Position numbers and translations under genes: made by a program. A DNA stretch of 15,377 nt from an uncultured Bacteroidales bacterium (GTDB lineage: Bacteria > Bacteroidota > Bacteroidia > Bacteroidales > Paludibacteraceae), in NCBI GenBank assembly GCA_937911235.1, contig CALDPN010000199.1:1-15377 (forward strand), given 5' to 3'. This document shows positions 6,280 to 14,011 of this stretch, one piece after another. The notes below the pieces were generated by a model, which saw only the letters and a program-made list of their open reading frames with translations, did not search any database and was not told the origin of the DNA. Every line of letters starts with the position of its first letter. Within the stretch, counting starts at the first letter, position 1.

Positions 6280-7035
6280 ATGAGAAAAAACATTGTAGCA
6301 GGTAACTGGAAAATGAACAAAAACCTGCAAGAAGGTGTAGCTCTAGCTACTGAACTAAAAGAACTTTTAGCAAGTGAAAAACCAAACTGCGAAGTTATCA
6401 TTGGTACTCCATTCATTCACCTTGCAACTGTGGCTGAACTTCTTAAAGACAGCGTAATCGAAGTATCTGCAGAAAACTGTGCAGACAAAGCTTCTGGTGC
6501 TTACACTGGCGAAGTTTCTGCTGAAATGGTTAAATCTACAGGTGCAACATACTGTATCCTAGGTCACTCAGAACGCAGAATGTACTACGGTGAAACATAC
6601 GAAATTTTAAAAGAAAAAACTCTTCTTGCTCTAGCAAACGGTCTTAAACCAATCTTCTGTATCGGTGAGCTTAAAGAAGAACGCGAAGCTGGCAAACAAA
6701 ACGAAGTTGTTAAAGCTCAACTAGAAGGTTCTGTATTCAACCTATCTGCAGAAGACTTCTCTAAAGTTGTTCTTGCTTACGAACCAGTTTGGGCTATCGG
6801 TACTGGCCTTACAGCTACTTCAGACCAAGCAGAAGAAATCCACGCATACATCCGTAGCCTAATCGCTGAAAAATATGGCGAAGAAGTTGCAGAAAACACA
6901 ACTATCCTTTACGGTGGTAGCTGCAAAGGTAGCAACGCTAAAGAACTATTCTCTAAACCAAACGTAGACGGTGGTTTAATAGGCGGCGCTTCATTAAAAG
7001 CTAATGATTTCAAAGAAATTATTGACGCATTTTAA
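6280..7035 (+). CDS. tpiA: Triose-phosphate isomerase
   Basis: This enzyme interconverts dihydroxyacetone phosphate and glyceraldehyde-3-phosphate in cytoplasmic glycolysis. At 251 residues it has the usual length. All active-site elements are visible: GNWKMN with Asn9 and Lys11, LGHSERR with His96, and AYEPVWAIGTG with catalytic Glu168 and flexible loop 6 at about 169-176. The phosphate-binding YGGS (211-214) and GGLIGGASL (231-239) are also present. Codon use is strongly biased (GGT, GCT, GTT, AAC, AAA), as expected for a highly expressed gene. It sits 15 bp after the BT_3928-family gene and 8 bp before rdgB, with no promoter visible in either gap. The start is the only reasonable one, giving the standard N-terminus. 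Confidence 0.98.
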   Translation: MRKNIVAGNWKMNKNLQEGVALATELKELLASEKPNCEVIIGTPFIHLATVAELLKDSVIEVSAENCADKASGAYTGEVSAEMVKSTGATYCILGHSERRMYYGETYEILKEKTLLALANGLKPIFCIGELKEEREAGKQNEVVKAQLEGSVFNLSAEDFSKVVLAYEPVWAIGTGLTATSDQAEEIHAYIRSLIAEKYGEEVAENTTILYGGSCKGSNAKELFSKPNVDGGLIGGASLKANDFKEIIDAF

Positions 7036-7043
7036 TTAAAAAC

Positions 7044-7613
7044 ATGAAGAATCTCGTTTTTGCAACGGGAAATTCACATAAATTACAAGAAGTGCAAGGT
7101 CTATTTAAAGAAGGCTTTGCACTTTCTTGTCTTAAAGATGTGAATATTACAGAAGAAATTCCCGAAACTGCAGACAATTTAGTAGATAATGCTCTTCAAA
7201 AAGCATGGTACGTATATAATAAATGTGGTATTCCATGCTTTGCCGACGACACAGGCCTAGAAGTAGAAGCATTAGATGGAGCTCCGGGTGTATATTCTGC
7301 TCGCTACGCTGGAGAAGAAAAAGACAGCATGAAAAATATGCTACTATTGCTCGAAAATATGAACGGCAAAGCTCGTTTCAGAACAATTATAGCATATATA
7401 GATGAAAACGAAGAAGAACATATCTTTGAAGGAGAGATTCGTGGCACAATAATAGAAAATATGGCAGGAACAAACGGATTTGGTTACGACCCTATCTTTG
7501 TTCCAGAAGGTTACGACAAAACTTTTGCTCAGCTTTCATCAGAAATTAAAAACACCATTAGCCACAGAGCCAGAGCTATGGAAAAATTTCTTTCATACAT
7601 AAACAATCAATGA
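7044..7613 (+). CDS. rdgB: RdgB/HAM1 non-canonical purine NTP pyrophosphatase
   Basis: This 189-residue cytoplasmic house-cleaning enzyme hydrolyses ITP, dITP and XTP to the monophosphate and pyrophosphate, keeping deaminated purines out of DNA and RNA. Family motifs in order are FATGNSHKLQEV (Asn10 and Lys13 contact the triphosphate), EIPET (38-42), FADDTGLEVEAL with catalytic Asp69, GVYSARYAG (82-90), GTNGFGYDPIF (142-152) and ISHRARA (172-178). Nothing is missing. It lies 8 bp after tpiA, and its stop overlaps the ATG of the PorZ-like gene (ATGA), which points to coupled translation. Orthologues commonly have the IPET and SHR motifs in these positions, so the assignment is secure. Confidence 0.96.
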   Translation: MKNLVFATGNSHKLQEVQGLFKEGFALSCLKDVNITEEIPETADNLVDNALQKAWYVYNKCGIPCFADDTGLEVEALDGAPGVYSARYAGEEKDSMKNMLLLLENMNGKARFRTIIAYIDENEEEHIFEGEIRGTIIENMAGTNGFGYDPIFVPEGYDKTFAQLSSEIKNTISHRARAMEKFLSYINNQ

Positions 7614-9937
7614 AAAAATTAGCACTTATATTATTATTAGCTTTCACAGCTTGTCTAGCATTTGCCAACAACTACAACGAATACTGGAACACACATTTCT
7701 CATACTACAATACCAAAAGAGTGTGTGCCACAGAAAACAAAGTTTTTGGCGTAGCCAACAATCACCTATTCTCTATCACAAAAGAAGATGAAGCAATAGA
7801 CACTTATACCAAAATAGACGGCCTTAGCGAAAACGAAATAAACGACATACAATATAGCAAAGAATATAAAAGCCTAATAATAGTATATACAAACTCTAAT
7901 ATTGACATATTAGAATCAAATGGCGACATCTACAACATTCCAGACCTATATCAAAAAAATCTATCCGTAGACAAAACTGTAAATCAAATTACAATAGATA
8001 AAGAATATGCATACCTTGCCACAAACTTTGGTATTGTTGTAGTAAACATTAAGAAAAAAGAAATTGCCAACACCTATATCATAGGTCCAGACGCCACAAA
8101 AGTGCCTGTTTATGGCATTGCCATAGACGACAAGCATATATATGCCCTATCAAACGATTATATCTTTAAAGCGCAAAAAGAAGGCGTTAACCTACTAGAC
8201 TTCAACTTCTGGCAAGAAGATAAAATATCATTAAACACAACTAAAAGTTGCAAATCACTATACAAATTTGCAAACTCATTATTTACTATCAAATCAGATA
8301 GCATAGTTTACCAATACACTACAAAATGGAATGATTTCTACAATTCTGGTAGCTACGCAAAAATATCAACATCTAGTGACAGACTCTTTATAAGTGTAGG
8401 AAACAATGGTCTAATTGCATACAAAAATGACCTTACAGAAGACACCTCTATAAAACACGGCACTTGGGACACAGATTATAACCCACAAACCGATACATAT
8501 TATTTTGCAACAAACACATTAGGCATCACTTCATACAAGATAGGTGGTCCTTCTAATAGATACATACCACACTGTCCAAAACTTACAGATGGTCAAAGAC
8601 TTATATACTCAGGTGATAGAATGTATCTACTAAACGGTAGAGGTCACCTCACCGATAGAGGATACAAGCAACCTATTATTTCATTTGTAGAAAATAAGCA
8701 ATGGAAGAGCCTTTTCCCTACAGAGATGGGACTATACGACTATATAGCATACGCATTCGATGTTACATCAGTAGCTACAGACCCCAAAGACAAAAGTCAC
8801 TGGTTTTTCAGCACATTTGGCGAAGGAGTTTTTGAAGTAAAAAATGATAAAATTATAGCATTATATAACCATGCGAATACTAATGGCGAAATAAAATCTG
8901 CCAACAACGACTATTATCACTACAATAGATGCGACGGACTAAAATATGATAGTTATGGAAATCTATACACCTGTATGTCTTCTGTAGACTATCCAATATC
9001 TATTTACAACCCATCAAACGGTTGGAAACATCTAATACAAAACAAGACAGCCTTTTCTGGTTGGGCAAATGGTTTTGTCTTCACCTCAAAATATAGAGTC
9101 TTATTTGAAACTAGATCTAGCGCCGCCCTACTTTTCTGGAAAGACAACAAAACTCCATTCGATCCTACTGACGACCCTCTTGTATATTATCCAGCAACAT
9201 CTTGGATAGACAAAGATGGTAAATCTGTAAGTCCAACTTATATTTACGATGCACAAGAAGACAAAAATGGCACTCTATGGGTAGGTTCTGAAATGGGACC
9301 AATTCTACTGCCAAATCCTGATAAGATTTTCAGCAACACAGACTATAGATGCACAAGAGTAAAAATAAATAGAGACGACGACTCTGGACTAGCCGATTAT
9401 CTACTCGATGGAGAAACCATTTACGCCATTGAAATAGACTACGGCAATAGAAAATGGTTGGGCACAGCCAATTCTGGCCTATACCTTGTATCGGAAGATG
9501 GCACAGAAACTATTGAACATTTCACCAAAGAGAATAGTCCACTATCATCAAATTCTATTTCAGATCTAGAACTAAACCCTAAAACAGGAGAACTATTCAT
9601 AGCTACACCAGAGGGTGTTTACTCATATAAGACAGACTCAACAGAACCTGTAAAAGAGGCTTCAAAAGAAACTGTCTATGCCTATCCAAACCCTGTAAGA
9701 CCAGAATACTCTGGCGATGTTATTATCGGCGGCCTTGAAGACAATTCCCTAGTTTGGATTACAGACGCATCTGGCGATTTAGTCTTCAAAGACAGAACAG
9801 TAGGAGGCTCAATCTCATGGAATTGTAAAAACAGAACAGGGCAAGACGTATCTGGCGGTGTTTATATGGTTCTAGTTTCAAACGAAAACTCCGACAAACC
9901 AAAATCAGTAGCAACAAAAATTTTAATAGTAAGATAA
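7610..9937 (+). CDS. porZ: PorZ-like beta-propeller protein with C-terminal sorting-type domain
   Basis: This 775-residue exported protein is close in length to Porphyromonas gingivalis PorZ, a surface component of the type IX secretion system. A signal peptide covers 1-19 (cut after AFA). Cys15 is preceded by F-T-A, a poor lipobox. The bulk is beta-propeller repeats. The PorZ-type N-terminal blade has DTYTKIDGLSENEINDI and then YTNSNIDIL; late blades include WLGTANSGLYLV and IATPEGVYSY. From residue 687, YAYPNPVRPEYSGDV and the end SGGVYMVLV form a FlgD/type-A CTD-like module as found in T9SS cargo. It overlaps rdgB by 4 bp and is 3 bp from the carbonic anhydrase gene. Some Bacteroidales without a T9SS may keep propeller relatives, so T9SS function is inference. 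Confidence 0.78.
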   Translation: MKKLALILLLAFTACLAFANNYNEYWNTHFSYYNTKRVCATENKVFGVANNHLFSITKEDEAIDTYTKIDGLSENEINDIQYSKEYKSLIIVYTNSNIDILESNGDIYNIPDLYQKNLSVDKTVNQITIDKEYAYLATNFGIVVVNIKKKEIANTYIIGPDATKVPVYGIAIDDKHIYALSNDYIFKAQKEGVNLLDFNFWQEDKISLNTTKSCKSLYKFANSLFTIKSDSIVYQYTTKWNDFYNSGSYAKISTSSDRLFISVGNNGLIAYKNDLTEDTSIKHGTWDTDYNPQTDTYYFATNTLGITSYKIGGPSNRYIPHCPKLTDGQRLIYSGDRMYLLNGRGHLTDRGYKQPIISFVENKQWKSLFPTEMGLYDYIAYAFDVTSVATDPKDKSHWFFSTFGEGVFEVKNDKIIALYNHANTNGEIKSANNDYYHYNRCDGLKYDSYGNLYTCMSSVDYPISIYNPSNGWKHLIQNKTAFSGWANGFVFTSKYRVLFETRSSAALLFWKDNKTPFDPTDDPLVYYPATSWIDKDGKSVSPTYIYDAQEDKNGTLWVGSEMGPILLPNPDKIFSNTDYRCTRVKINRDDDSGLADYLLDGETIYAIEIDYGNRKWLGTANSGLYLVSEDGTETIEHFTKENSPLSSNSISDLELNPKTGELFIATPEGVYSYKTDSTEPVKEASKETVYAYPNPVRPEYSGDVIIGGLEDNSLVWITDASGDLVFKDRTVGGSISWNCKNRTGQDVSGGVYMVLVSNENSDKPKSVATKILIVR

Positions 9938-9940
9938 TAT

Positions 9941-10453
9941 ATGGCTTTAATTAAAGAAGTAAGAGGTTTCACTCCTCAAATAGGCGAAGACTGCTATTTA
10001 GCAGAAAATGCCACAGTAGTAGGCGACGTTATTATGGGCAAAGGCTGTAGCATTTGGTTCAATGCAGTATTACGTGGCGATGTAAACTCAATTAGAATTG
10101 GCAATCACGTAAATATTCAAGACGGAGCAGTACTACACACTCTTTACCAAAAATCTACCATAGAAATTGGCGACTATGTATCTGTTGGTCACAACGTTAC
10201 CATTCATGGTGCCACTGTTAAAGACTATGCTCTTATTGGCATGGGAGCCACTGTGTTAGACGGAGCTGTAATTGGCGAAGGAGCCATCATTGCTGCAAAT
10301 GCTTTAGTTCTATCAAACACTATAGTAGAACCAAACACTATTTGGGCAGGAGTACCAGCCAAGATGGTAAAAAAGGTAGATCCTAAGCAATCTCAAGAAA
10401 TTAACCAACGCATTGCACACAACTACGCAATGTACGCCTCATGGTACAAATAA
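9941..10453 (+). CDS. Gamma-class carbonic anhydrase-like hexapeptide protein
   Basis: This 170-residue protein has a left-handed beta-helix built from hexapeptide repeats ([LIV]Gxxxx pattern from about 12 to 130) and a C-terminal helix (QSQEINQRIAHNYAMYASWYK). It belongs to the YrdA/PaaY/CaiE branch. The three zinc ligands of the family are in place: His66 (AVLHTLY), His84 (SVGHNVT) and His89 (IHGATV). Gln60 and Asp61 in NIQDG also fit the family. Members bind zinc or another metal at trimer interfaces; some are carbonic anhydrases, while others have unclear activity. There is no signal peptide, so it is cytoplasmic. It is the last gene of the operon, starts 3 bp after the PorZ-like gene, and is followed immediately by a strong terminator. 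Confidence 0.9.
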   Translation: MALIKEVRGFTPQIGEDCYLAENATVVGDVIMGKGCSIWFNAVLRGDVNSIRIGNHVNIQDGAVLHTLYQKSTIEIGDYVSVGHNVTIHGATVKDYALIGMGATVLDGAVIGEGAIIAANALVLSNTIVEPNTIWAGVPAKMVKKVDPKQSQEINQRIAHNYAMYASWYK

Positions 10454-10454
10454 C

Positions 10455-10492
10455 AAAAATGGCTGACCCTTTATAAAGAGTCAGCCATTTTT
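10455..10492. terminator. Bidirectional terminator between convergent operons
   Basis: AAAAATGGCTGAC (10455-10467) pairs with GTCAGCCATTTTT (10480-10492). An inner CTTT/AAAG pair is separated from the main stem by a C/A mismatch. A and T tracts flank both sides, so it can end transcripts from either strand. The stop codon of the minus-strand thioredoxin-like gene (10494-10492) lies at the edge of the arm, in the T tract. Confidence 0.92.
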
Positions 10493-11913
10493 TATTTTAA
10501 TTCATTCTCTGCTATTAAATATAGCGTATCCACATCTATTTTCTTAGCAAAAATCTTATGTTCCTTATCCATCACATACACCATTGGTGTGGTTGAAGTA
10601 TTGAAATAATACCAATAATAAGACTCTCTGTTTGGGTCCCACACATTTACAAGTGCAGAAAGGTCTGCCTCCTCAATAAACTTAGTCCACTCCTCTTTAT
10701 CCTCTAGCATATACACTGCCACCACTTTTATACGTGGATCCGAAGCGTATTTCTTTGCAAACTCACCCACTTTTGGCATTGTTTTTCTACAATGACCACA
10801 CGAAGGCTCATAGAAATAAAGAATAGTTACATCTGTACCACCTATATCATATAGTCTTTTATAATTATTCTCCACATCGGCAAGTGGAATATTTGCAGCC
10901 CTCATACCAATAAGCGAACGTTCATTTTTATAAATCTCTTCTTGCAAGTTTTTTAGCCAAGTGCTATCTGCCCATTCCGTAAGACCATTTAAGTAATAAC
11001 GTTTGCCAAGTGTCACCATTAGGTTTTCCATGCCCATGATTTTGCTATTAATTGCATAATTCATACAATGATTTAGCACCACTCTAAAGCATTCGTCATT
11101 TGCTCTACTTCTTTCCACTAGTTTTACCACAGGTGCAATAATAGAGTCGCTTATTTGAAACAATCTTGTATTAATGTAATTATCTATTGTACTAGGCAAA
11201 TATGAAGTGCGAAGAGTTCTTGCGTCAGAAAAATCCAAATTATCTAAAAAGTGCTCTTTTTCAAACAAATATCTGTGCATAGGACGCAAAGAATCTGGAA
11301 TGCTCTCATCCACCACATATTCTGGAGTTTTAATTCCACTTAAGAAAATAGACAACATAGAAGCAGGATATGCATCTATCAAACTATCTCTTGTCACATT
11401 TACAGACTTATAAATAGCTTTTGCTTGCTCTTGTAAATTCACTTTAGCAAGAGAATCTTCTGTAGCCTTCAACTGCTCACCTATTTTATTATAAAGCACT
11501 TGAGAGGTCTTTAATTTTAAAGCATATTTATGAAAATCTACAGTTTCGGCTGCACCTTTTATAACTACAGACTCTGGCAAAGAAAGTGTATCTTTAATTT
11601 CAACAGAAATATTCTTATCCTTACCAATAATCATATCAAAATACTTACTACCATGAAAATACATAATATAAGAACCTTCTTTAAGTTCTTTTTCACGGCT
11701 AAGCACACCTCGTCCGCTTTTATCCAAGCGAATAGTATCTTGAATATATGGCTTACCATTATAATAATAACCTAAAAATATTGTATCATTTTTAAGTTGA
11801 GTAGCCTTTACCTTAATTTCATAATCACTTGCCTGTTTTGCACTTGCATTAAATGCAAACACTCCAAAAATAAAAGCAAGTAATACACTCTTATATCTCA
11901 TAAATCCTTTCAT
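10492..11913 (-). CDS. Exported TlpA-like thioredoxin protein with DUF4369/DUF5106-like N-terminal regions
   Basis: This 473-residue protein has a signal peptide (hydrophobic 9-21, likely cut after FNASA25) and no lipobox, so it is expected in the periplasm. Residues about 30-125 resemble the DUF4369 beta domain common in Bacteroidales TlpA proteins. A long helical middle (about 125-340) fits DUF5106. The C-terminus (about 345-473) is a thioredoxin fold with FYEPSCGHCRKTMP, active-site Cys372 and Cys375, and cis-Pro443 in TTPMVYV. It probably reduces or oxidises protein disulfides outside the cytoplasm; partners are unknown. The start overlaps the upstream aminopeptidase gene by 23 bp. A second ATG four codons later (11901-11899) would give MRYKSVLLAFIFG and an equally good signal peptide. 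It is co-transcribed with the aminopeptidase gene and ends in the shared terminator. Confidence 0.85.
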   Translation of the reverse strand: MKGFMRYKSVLLAFIFGVFAFNASAKQASDYEIKVKATQLKNDTIFLGYYYNGKPYIQDTIRLDKSGRGVLSREKELKEGSYIMYFHGSKYFDMIIGKDKNISVEIKDTLSLPESVVIKGAAETVDFHKYALKLKTSQVLYNKIGEQLKATEDSLAKVNLQEQAKAIYKSVNVTRDSLIDAYPASMLSIFLSGIKTPEYVVDESIPDSLRPMHRYLFEKEHFLDNLDFSDARTLRTSYLPSTIDNYINTRLFQISDSIIAPVVKLVERSRANDECFRVVLNHCMNYAINSKIMGMENLMVTLGKRYYLNGLTEWADSTWLKNLQEEIYKNERSLIGMRAANIPLADVENNYKRLYDIGGTDVTILYFYEPSCGHCRKTMPKVGEFAKKYASDPRIKVVAVYMLEDKEEWTKFIEEADLSALVNVWDPNRESYYWYYFNTSTTPMVYVMDKEHKIFAKKIDVDTLYLIAENELK

Positions 11914-13624
11914 TTAACCACTTATTTTCGTTATCAGTTAAAAAATCATGTAATTTTACTTTAATTTCCCTATGAAAACTATTTATCCAATCTATTTCTG
12001 TTTTGGTTAAAAGAGCCACATCTATTGCTCTCACATCTATAGGGACTAATGTTAAATTGCTAAAGTTTAAAACATTTTCATCTTTTGCTGTGCAAAGTAA
12101 CATATTTTCTATCCTAATTCCAAATTCACCAGCCTTATAAAAGCCCGGTTCGTCGGAAGTAATCACATTTTTATGCATTTCACCCTCACCTTTTGGTGAA
12201 AGTCTTACTCCTTCTTCGTGCACACAAAGCACACTACCCACTCCATGACCAGTGCCATGCAAATAATCAAGCCCATCTTCCTGCAGAAACTGCCTTGCAA
12301 GAGCATCTATATCTTTACCCTTTGTCTTATGTGTAAATTCGGCCGTTGCCACAGCAATCATACCCTTTAGCACCTGAGTAAACCTTCTTTTTTCCTCTGT
12401 TGTAAGTTCTGCGCACACCAAAGTACGAGTAATATCCGTAGTACCATATATATAATGTGTACCACTATCTATAAGTAGCAAACCTTGTGGCTGTATTTCT
12501 TTATCAGTTTGCGCAGTAGGAGCATAATGTACAATAGCTGCATTATCTGCGTATGCCACAATCGACTCAAAACTCTCACACACAAAGTCACAATTTTCAG
12601 CCTTTAGTTCGGTCATTTTTTTCGATACAGAAAGTTCTGTAAGCTTTTCACCTCTTGCAAGTGCATCTTCCACGTACATCATTAGTTTCACCCACACCAG
12701 AGCATCATTAAGGTTTGCCTTTCTACAACCAGCTATTTCTTTTTCACTCTTCACAGCCTTCATTAAAGTAATAGGACTTTCTACTGTAATTACATTAAAG
12801 TGTTCATTACACACCTTATATAATAAGGCATTAACTTTTCCCTTGTCTAAACACAAAGCACCATTAAGCGTAGAAATCACATTATACAACTCGTTATAAT
12901 GAAAAATTTCTACTCCTGGAAGTTCTATCGCCTCTTCTGCATCTATAAAAAGAAATATATTGTCTATACCCACAATAGCAAAACCCTTCACCACTGGAGT
13001 GTATTCAATATCATACGCTCTTATATTAAAAAGCCAAGAAAGTTCGTCTAAAGCAGACACTAAATAATAATCAGCCTTATTCTCCACTAAAGTTTGGCGC
13101 AAATCATCGATTTTCGCAGAATAAGAACGCTCATTTTCTGCCCAATCAAGCCTCCAAATCTTTGATTTCTTTATTTGAGGCCTATCATGCCAAATATTTT
13201 CCCACTCAGCATCGTGTACTATAGTGCATTTTTCCTTTAGTAAATCGCAATATTTTGCAGAAATTGTATTACAGTTTGCAACAACTTTATCTGAAGAGGT
13301 AAATTTCTCGCCCAAAAACTCCACTAAAGTAGGAAAACCTTCCACATTCATCTTGTAAAGTTCTATCCCAGTACCTTGTAGCTCAGCCTGAGCTTGTATG
13401 AAATACCTTCCGTCTGTCCACAATATTGCAAAGTCTTGCCCAATAAGCAAAGTACCCTCAGAGCCAGTAAAAGAAGAAAAATACTCCCTAATCTTGTAAT
13501 AATCAGATACATATTCACTCAAATGCGGATCATTCTGAGGAATTATACAAGCAGAGTAGTTTTTTTCTTTCAAATAAGACCTAAGTTTCGCTATTTTTAA
13601 TATTTCTTGTTCTTTTTCAGCCAT
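11891..13624 (-). CDS. pepP: Xaa-Pro aminopeptidase (M24B, aminopeptidase P, APP1-like three-domain form)
   Basis: This 577-residue cytoplasmic metallopeptidase removes an N-terminal residue that precedes proline. It has two creatinase-like N-terminal domains (about 10-140 and 170-290), with the family start IIPQNDPHLSEY at 28-39, then the pita-bread catalytic domain. Its five dimetal ligands are Asp386 (LIDSGTHY), Asp397 (TTDITR), His460 (HGTGHGVG), Glu492 (SDEPGFY) and Glu506 (GIRIENM). The spacing nearly matches that of human APP1. A C-terminal extension of about 55 residues is usual for this long form. The ATG at 13624 is the only Met before residue 92 and gives the conserved N-terminus. 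The predicted promoter ends just upstream, so the mRNA leader may be only about 7 nt. The 3' end overlaps the thioredoxin-like gene. Confidence 0.95.
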   Translation of the reverse strand: MAEKEQEILKIAKLRSYLKEKNYSACIIPQNDPHLSEYVSDYYKIREYFSSFTGSEGTLLIGQDFAILWTDGRYFIQAQAELQGTGIELYKMNVEGFPTLVEFLGEKFTSSDKVVANCNTISAKYCDLLKEKCTIVHDAEWENIWHDRPQIKKSKIWRLDWAENERSYSAKIDDLRQTLVENKADYYLVSALDELSWLFNIRAYDIEYTPVVKGFAIVGIDNIFLFIDAEEAIELPGVEIFHYNELYNVISTLNGALCLDKGKVNALLYKVCNEHFNVITVESPITLMKAVKSEKEIAGCRKANLNDALVWVKLMMYVEDALARGEKLTELSVSKKMTELKAENCDFVCESFESIVAYADNAAIVHYAPTAQTDKEIQPQGLLLIDSGTHYIYGTTDITRTLVCAELTTEEKRRFTQVLKGMIAVATAEFTHKTKGKDIDALARQFLQEDGLDYLHGTGHGVGSVLCVHEEGVRLSPKGEGEMHKNVITSDEPGFYKAGEFGIRIENMLLCTAKDENVLNFSNLTLVPIDVRAIDVALLTKTEIDWINSFHREIKVKLHDFLTDNENKWLNERIYEI

Positions 13625-13634
13625 TTCTAAGGTA

Positions 13635-13665
13635 CAAAGTTATGATTTCTCCATCTTTTAACAAA
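13635..13665 (-). promoter_or_regulatory. Promoter of the aminopeptidase operon
   Basis: On the minus strand, TAACTTTG (13642 to 13635) is a perfect -7 box and TTTG (13665 to 13662) a -33 box, with a 19-bp spacer. Transcription would begin near 13631, leaving about 7 nt before the ATG at 13624. Its -33 box lies in the left arm of an inverted repeat shared with the rpsU promoter. Confidence 0.72.
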
Positions 13666-13689
13666 AAAACCTCAGAAAAAATTTGTTAA
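13658..13689. repeat. Inverted repeat joining the two divergent -33 boxes
   Basis: TTAACAAA (13658-13665) and TTTGTTAA (13682-13689) are perfect reverse complements separated by 16 bp. Each contains the TTTG -33 box of the promoter pointing away from the centre. The whole unit is a mirror-image promoter pair, with 19-bp spacers on both sides. Confidence 0.75.
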
Positions 13690-13712
13690 TAAGATTTGAT
13701 TGCGTAAATTTG
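13682..13712 (+). promoter_or_regulatory. Promoter of rpsU
   Basis: TTTG (13682-13685) and TAAATTTG (13705-13712) are separated by 19 bp and fit the Bacteroidetes consensus fully. Transcription would begin near 13716, giving a leader of about 50 nt before the rpsU ATG. Confidence 0.75.
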
Positions 13713-13766
13713 CACACTCAAAAAAAATAGAAAAAGTTTAACCAATTATATATTCTAAATTAAGGT

Positions 13767-13958
13767 ATGATAGTAGTTCCTGTAAAAGAAGGCGAAAACA
13801 TTGAAAAAGCCTTGAAAAAATTCAAAAAGAAATTTGAAAAAACTGGCGTAGTAAAAGAATTAAGAAGACGTCAAGCATTCAACAAACCTTCAGAAGTGAA
13901 ACGTGAACGTAAAATGCACGCTGTTTACGTTCAACAACTACAACAAAACGAAGATTAA
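13767..13958 (+). CDS. rpsU: 30S ribosomal protein bS21
   Basis: This 63-residue, very basic protein of the small ribosomal subunit binds near the 3' end of 16S rRNA. The sequence begins MIVVPVKEGENIEKALKKFK, a standard bS21 N-terminus, followed by a Lys/Arg-rich helix (KKFEKTGVVKELRRRQAF) and an RERKMHAVYVQQL tail with Tyr54. In Bacteroidetes, bS21 is known to help hide the anti-Shine-Dalgarno sequence, and that tail is the relevant part. The leader has no strong Shine-Dalgarno; only AAGG lies one base from the ATG, too close to act. It leads a run with xerC and hpf. No hairpin terminator follows, only a T run at 13959-13964, so some read-through into xerC is possible. Confidence 0.97.
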   Translation: MIVVPVKEGENIEKALKKFKKKFEKTGVVKELRRRQAFNKPSEVKRERKMHAVYVQQLQQNED

Positions 13959-13982
13959 TTTTTTCTTTTGATTGTAATTTAC

Positions 13983-13990
13983 TATATTTG
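13983..13990 (+). promoter_or_regulatory. -7 box of a xerC promoter
   Basis: TATATTTG matches TAnnTTTG. The expected -33 position has only a T run (13959-13964), and a TTTG at 13967-13970 is too near. Transcription would start near 13994, leaving about 18 nt before the xerC ATG. Confidence 0.5.
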
Positions 13991-14011
13991 TCTTAAGAAA
14001 ATTAAGACAAA
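13987..14011. promoter_or_regulatory. Inverted repeat over the xerC -7 box and start site
   Basis: TTTGTCTTAA (13987-13996) and TTAAGACAAA (14002-14011) form a perfect 10-bp inverted repeat around a 5-base centre (GAAAA). The left arm includes the TTTG of the -7 box and the right arm ends at the base before the ATG. It has no T tail and few G/C pairs, so an operator is more likely than a terminator. The binding protein is unknown. Confidence 0.6.

Noticed and set aside
7610..7680. Lipoprotein signal in the PorZ-like protein at Cys15
   Set aside because: The residues before the Cys are F-T-A, a weak lipobox, and a good signal peptidase I site (AFA) follows, as expected for PorZ.
13987..14011. 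Intrinsic terminator of rpsU
   Set aside because: The stem is AT-rich, lacks a following T tract and ends at the xerC start codon; an operator fits better.
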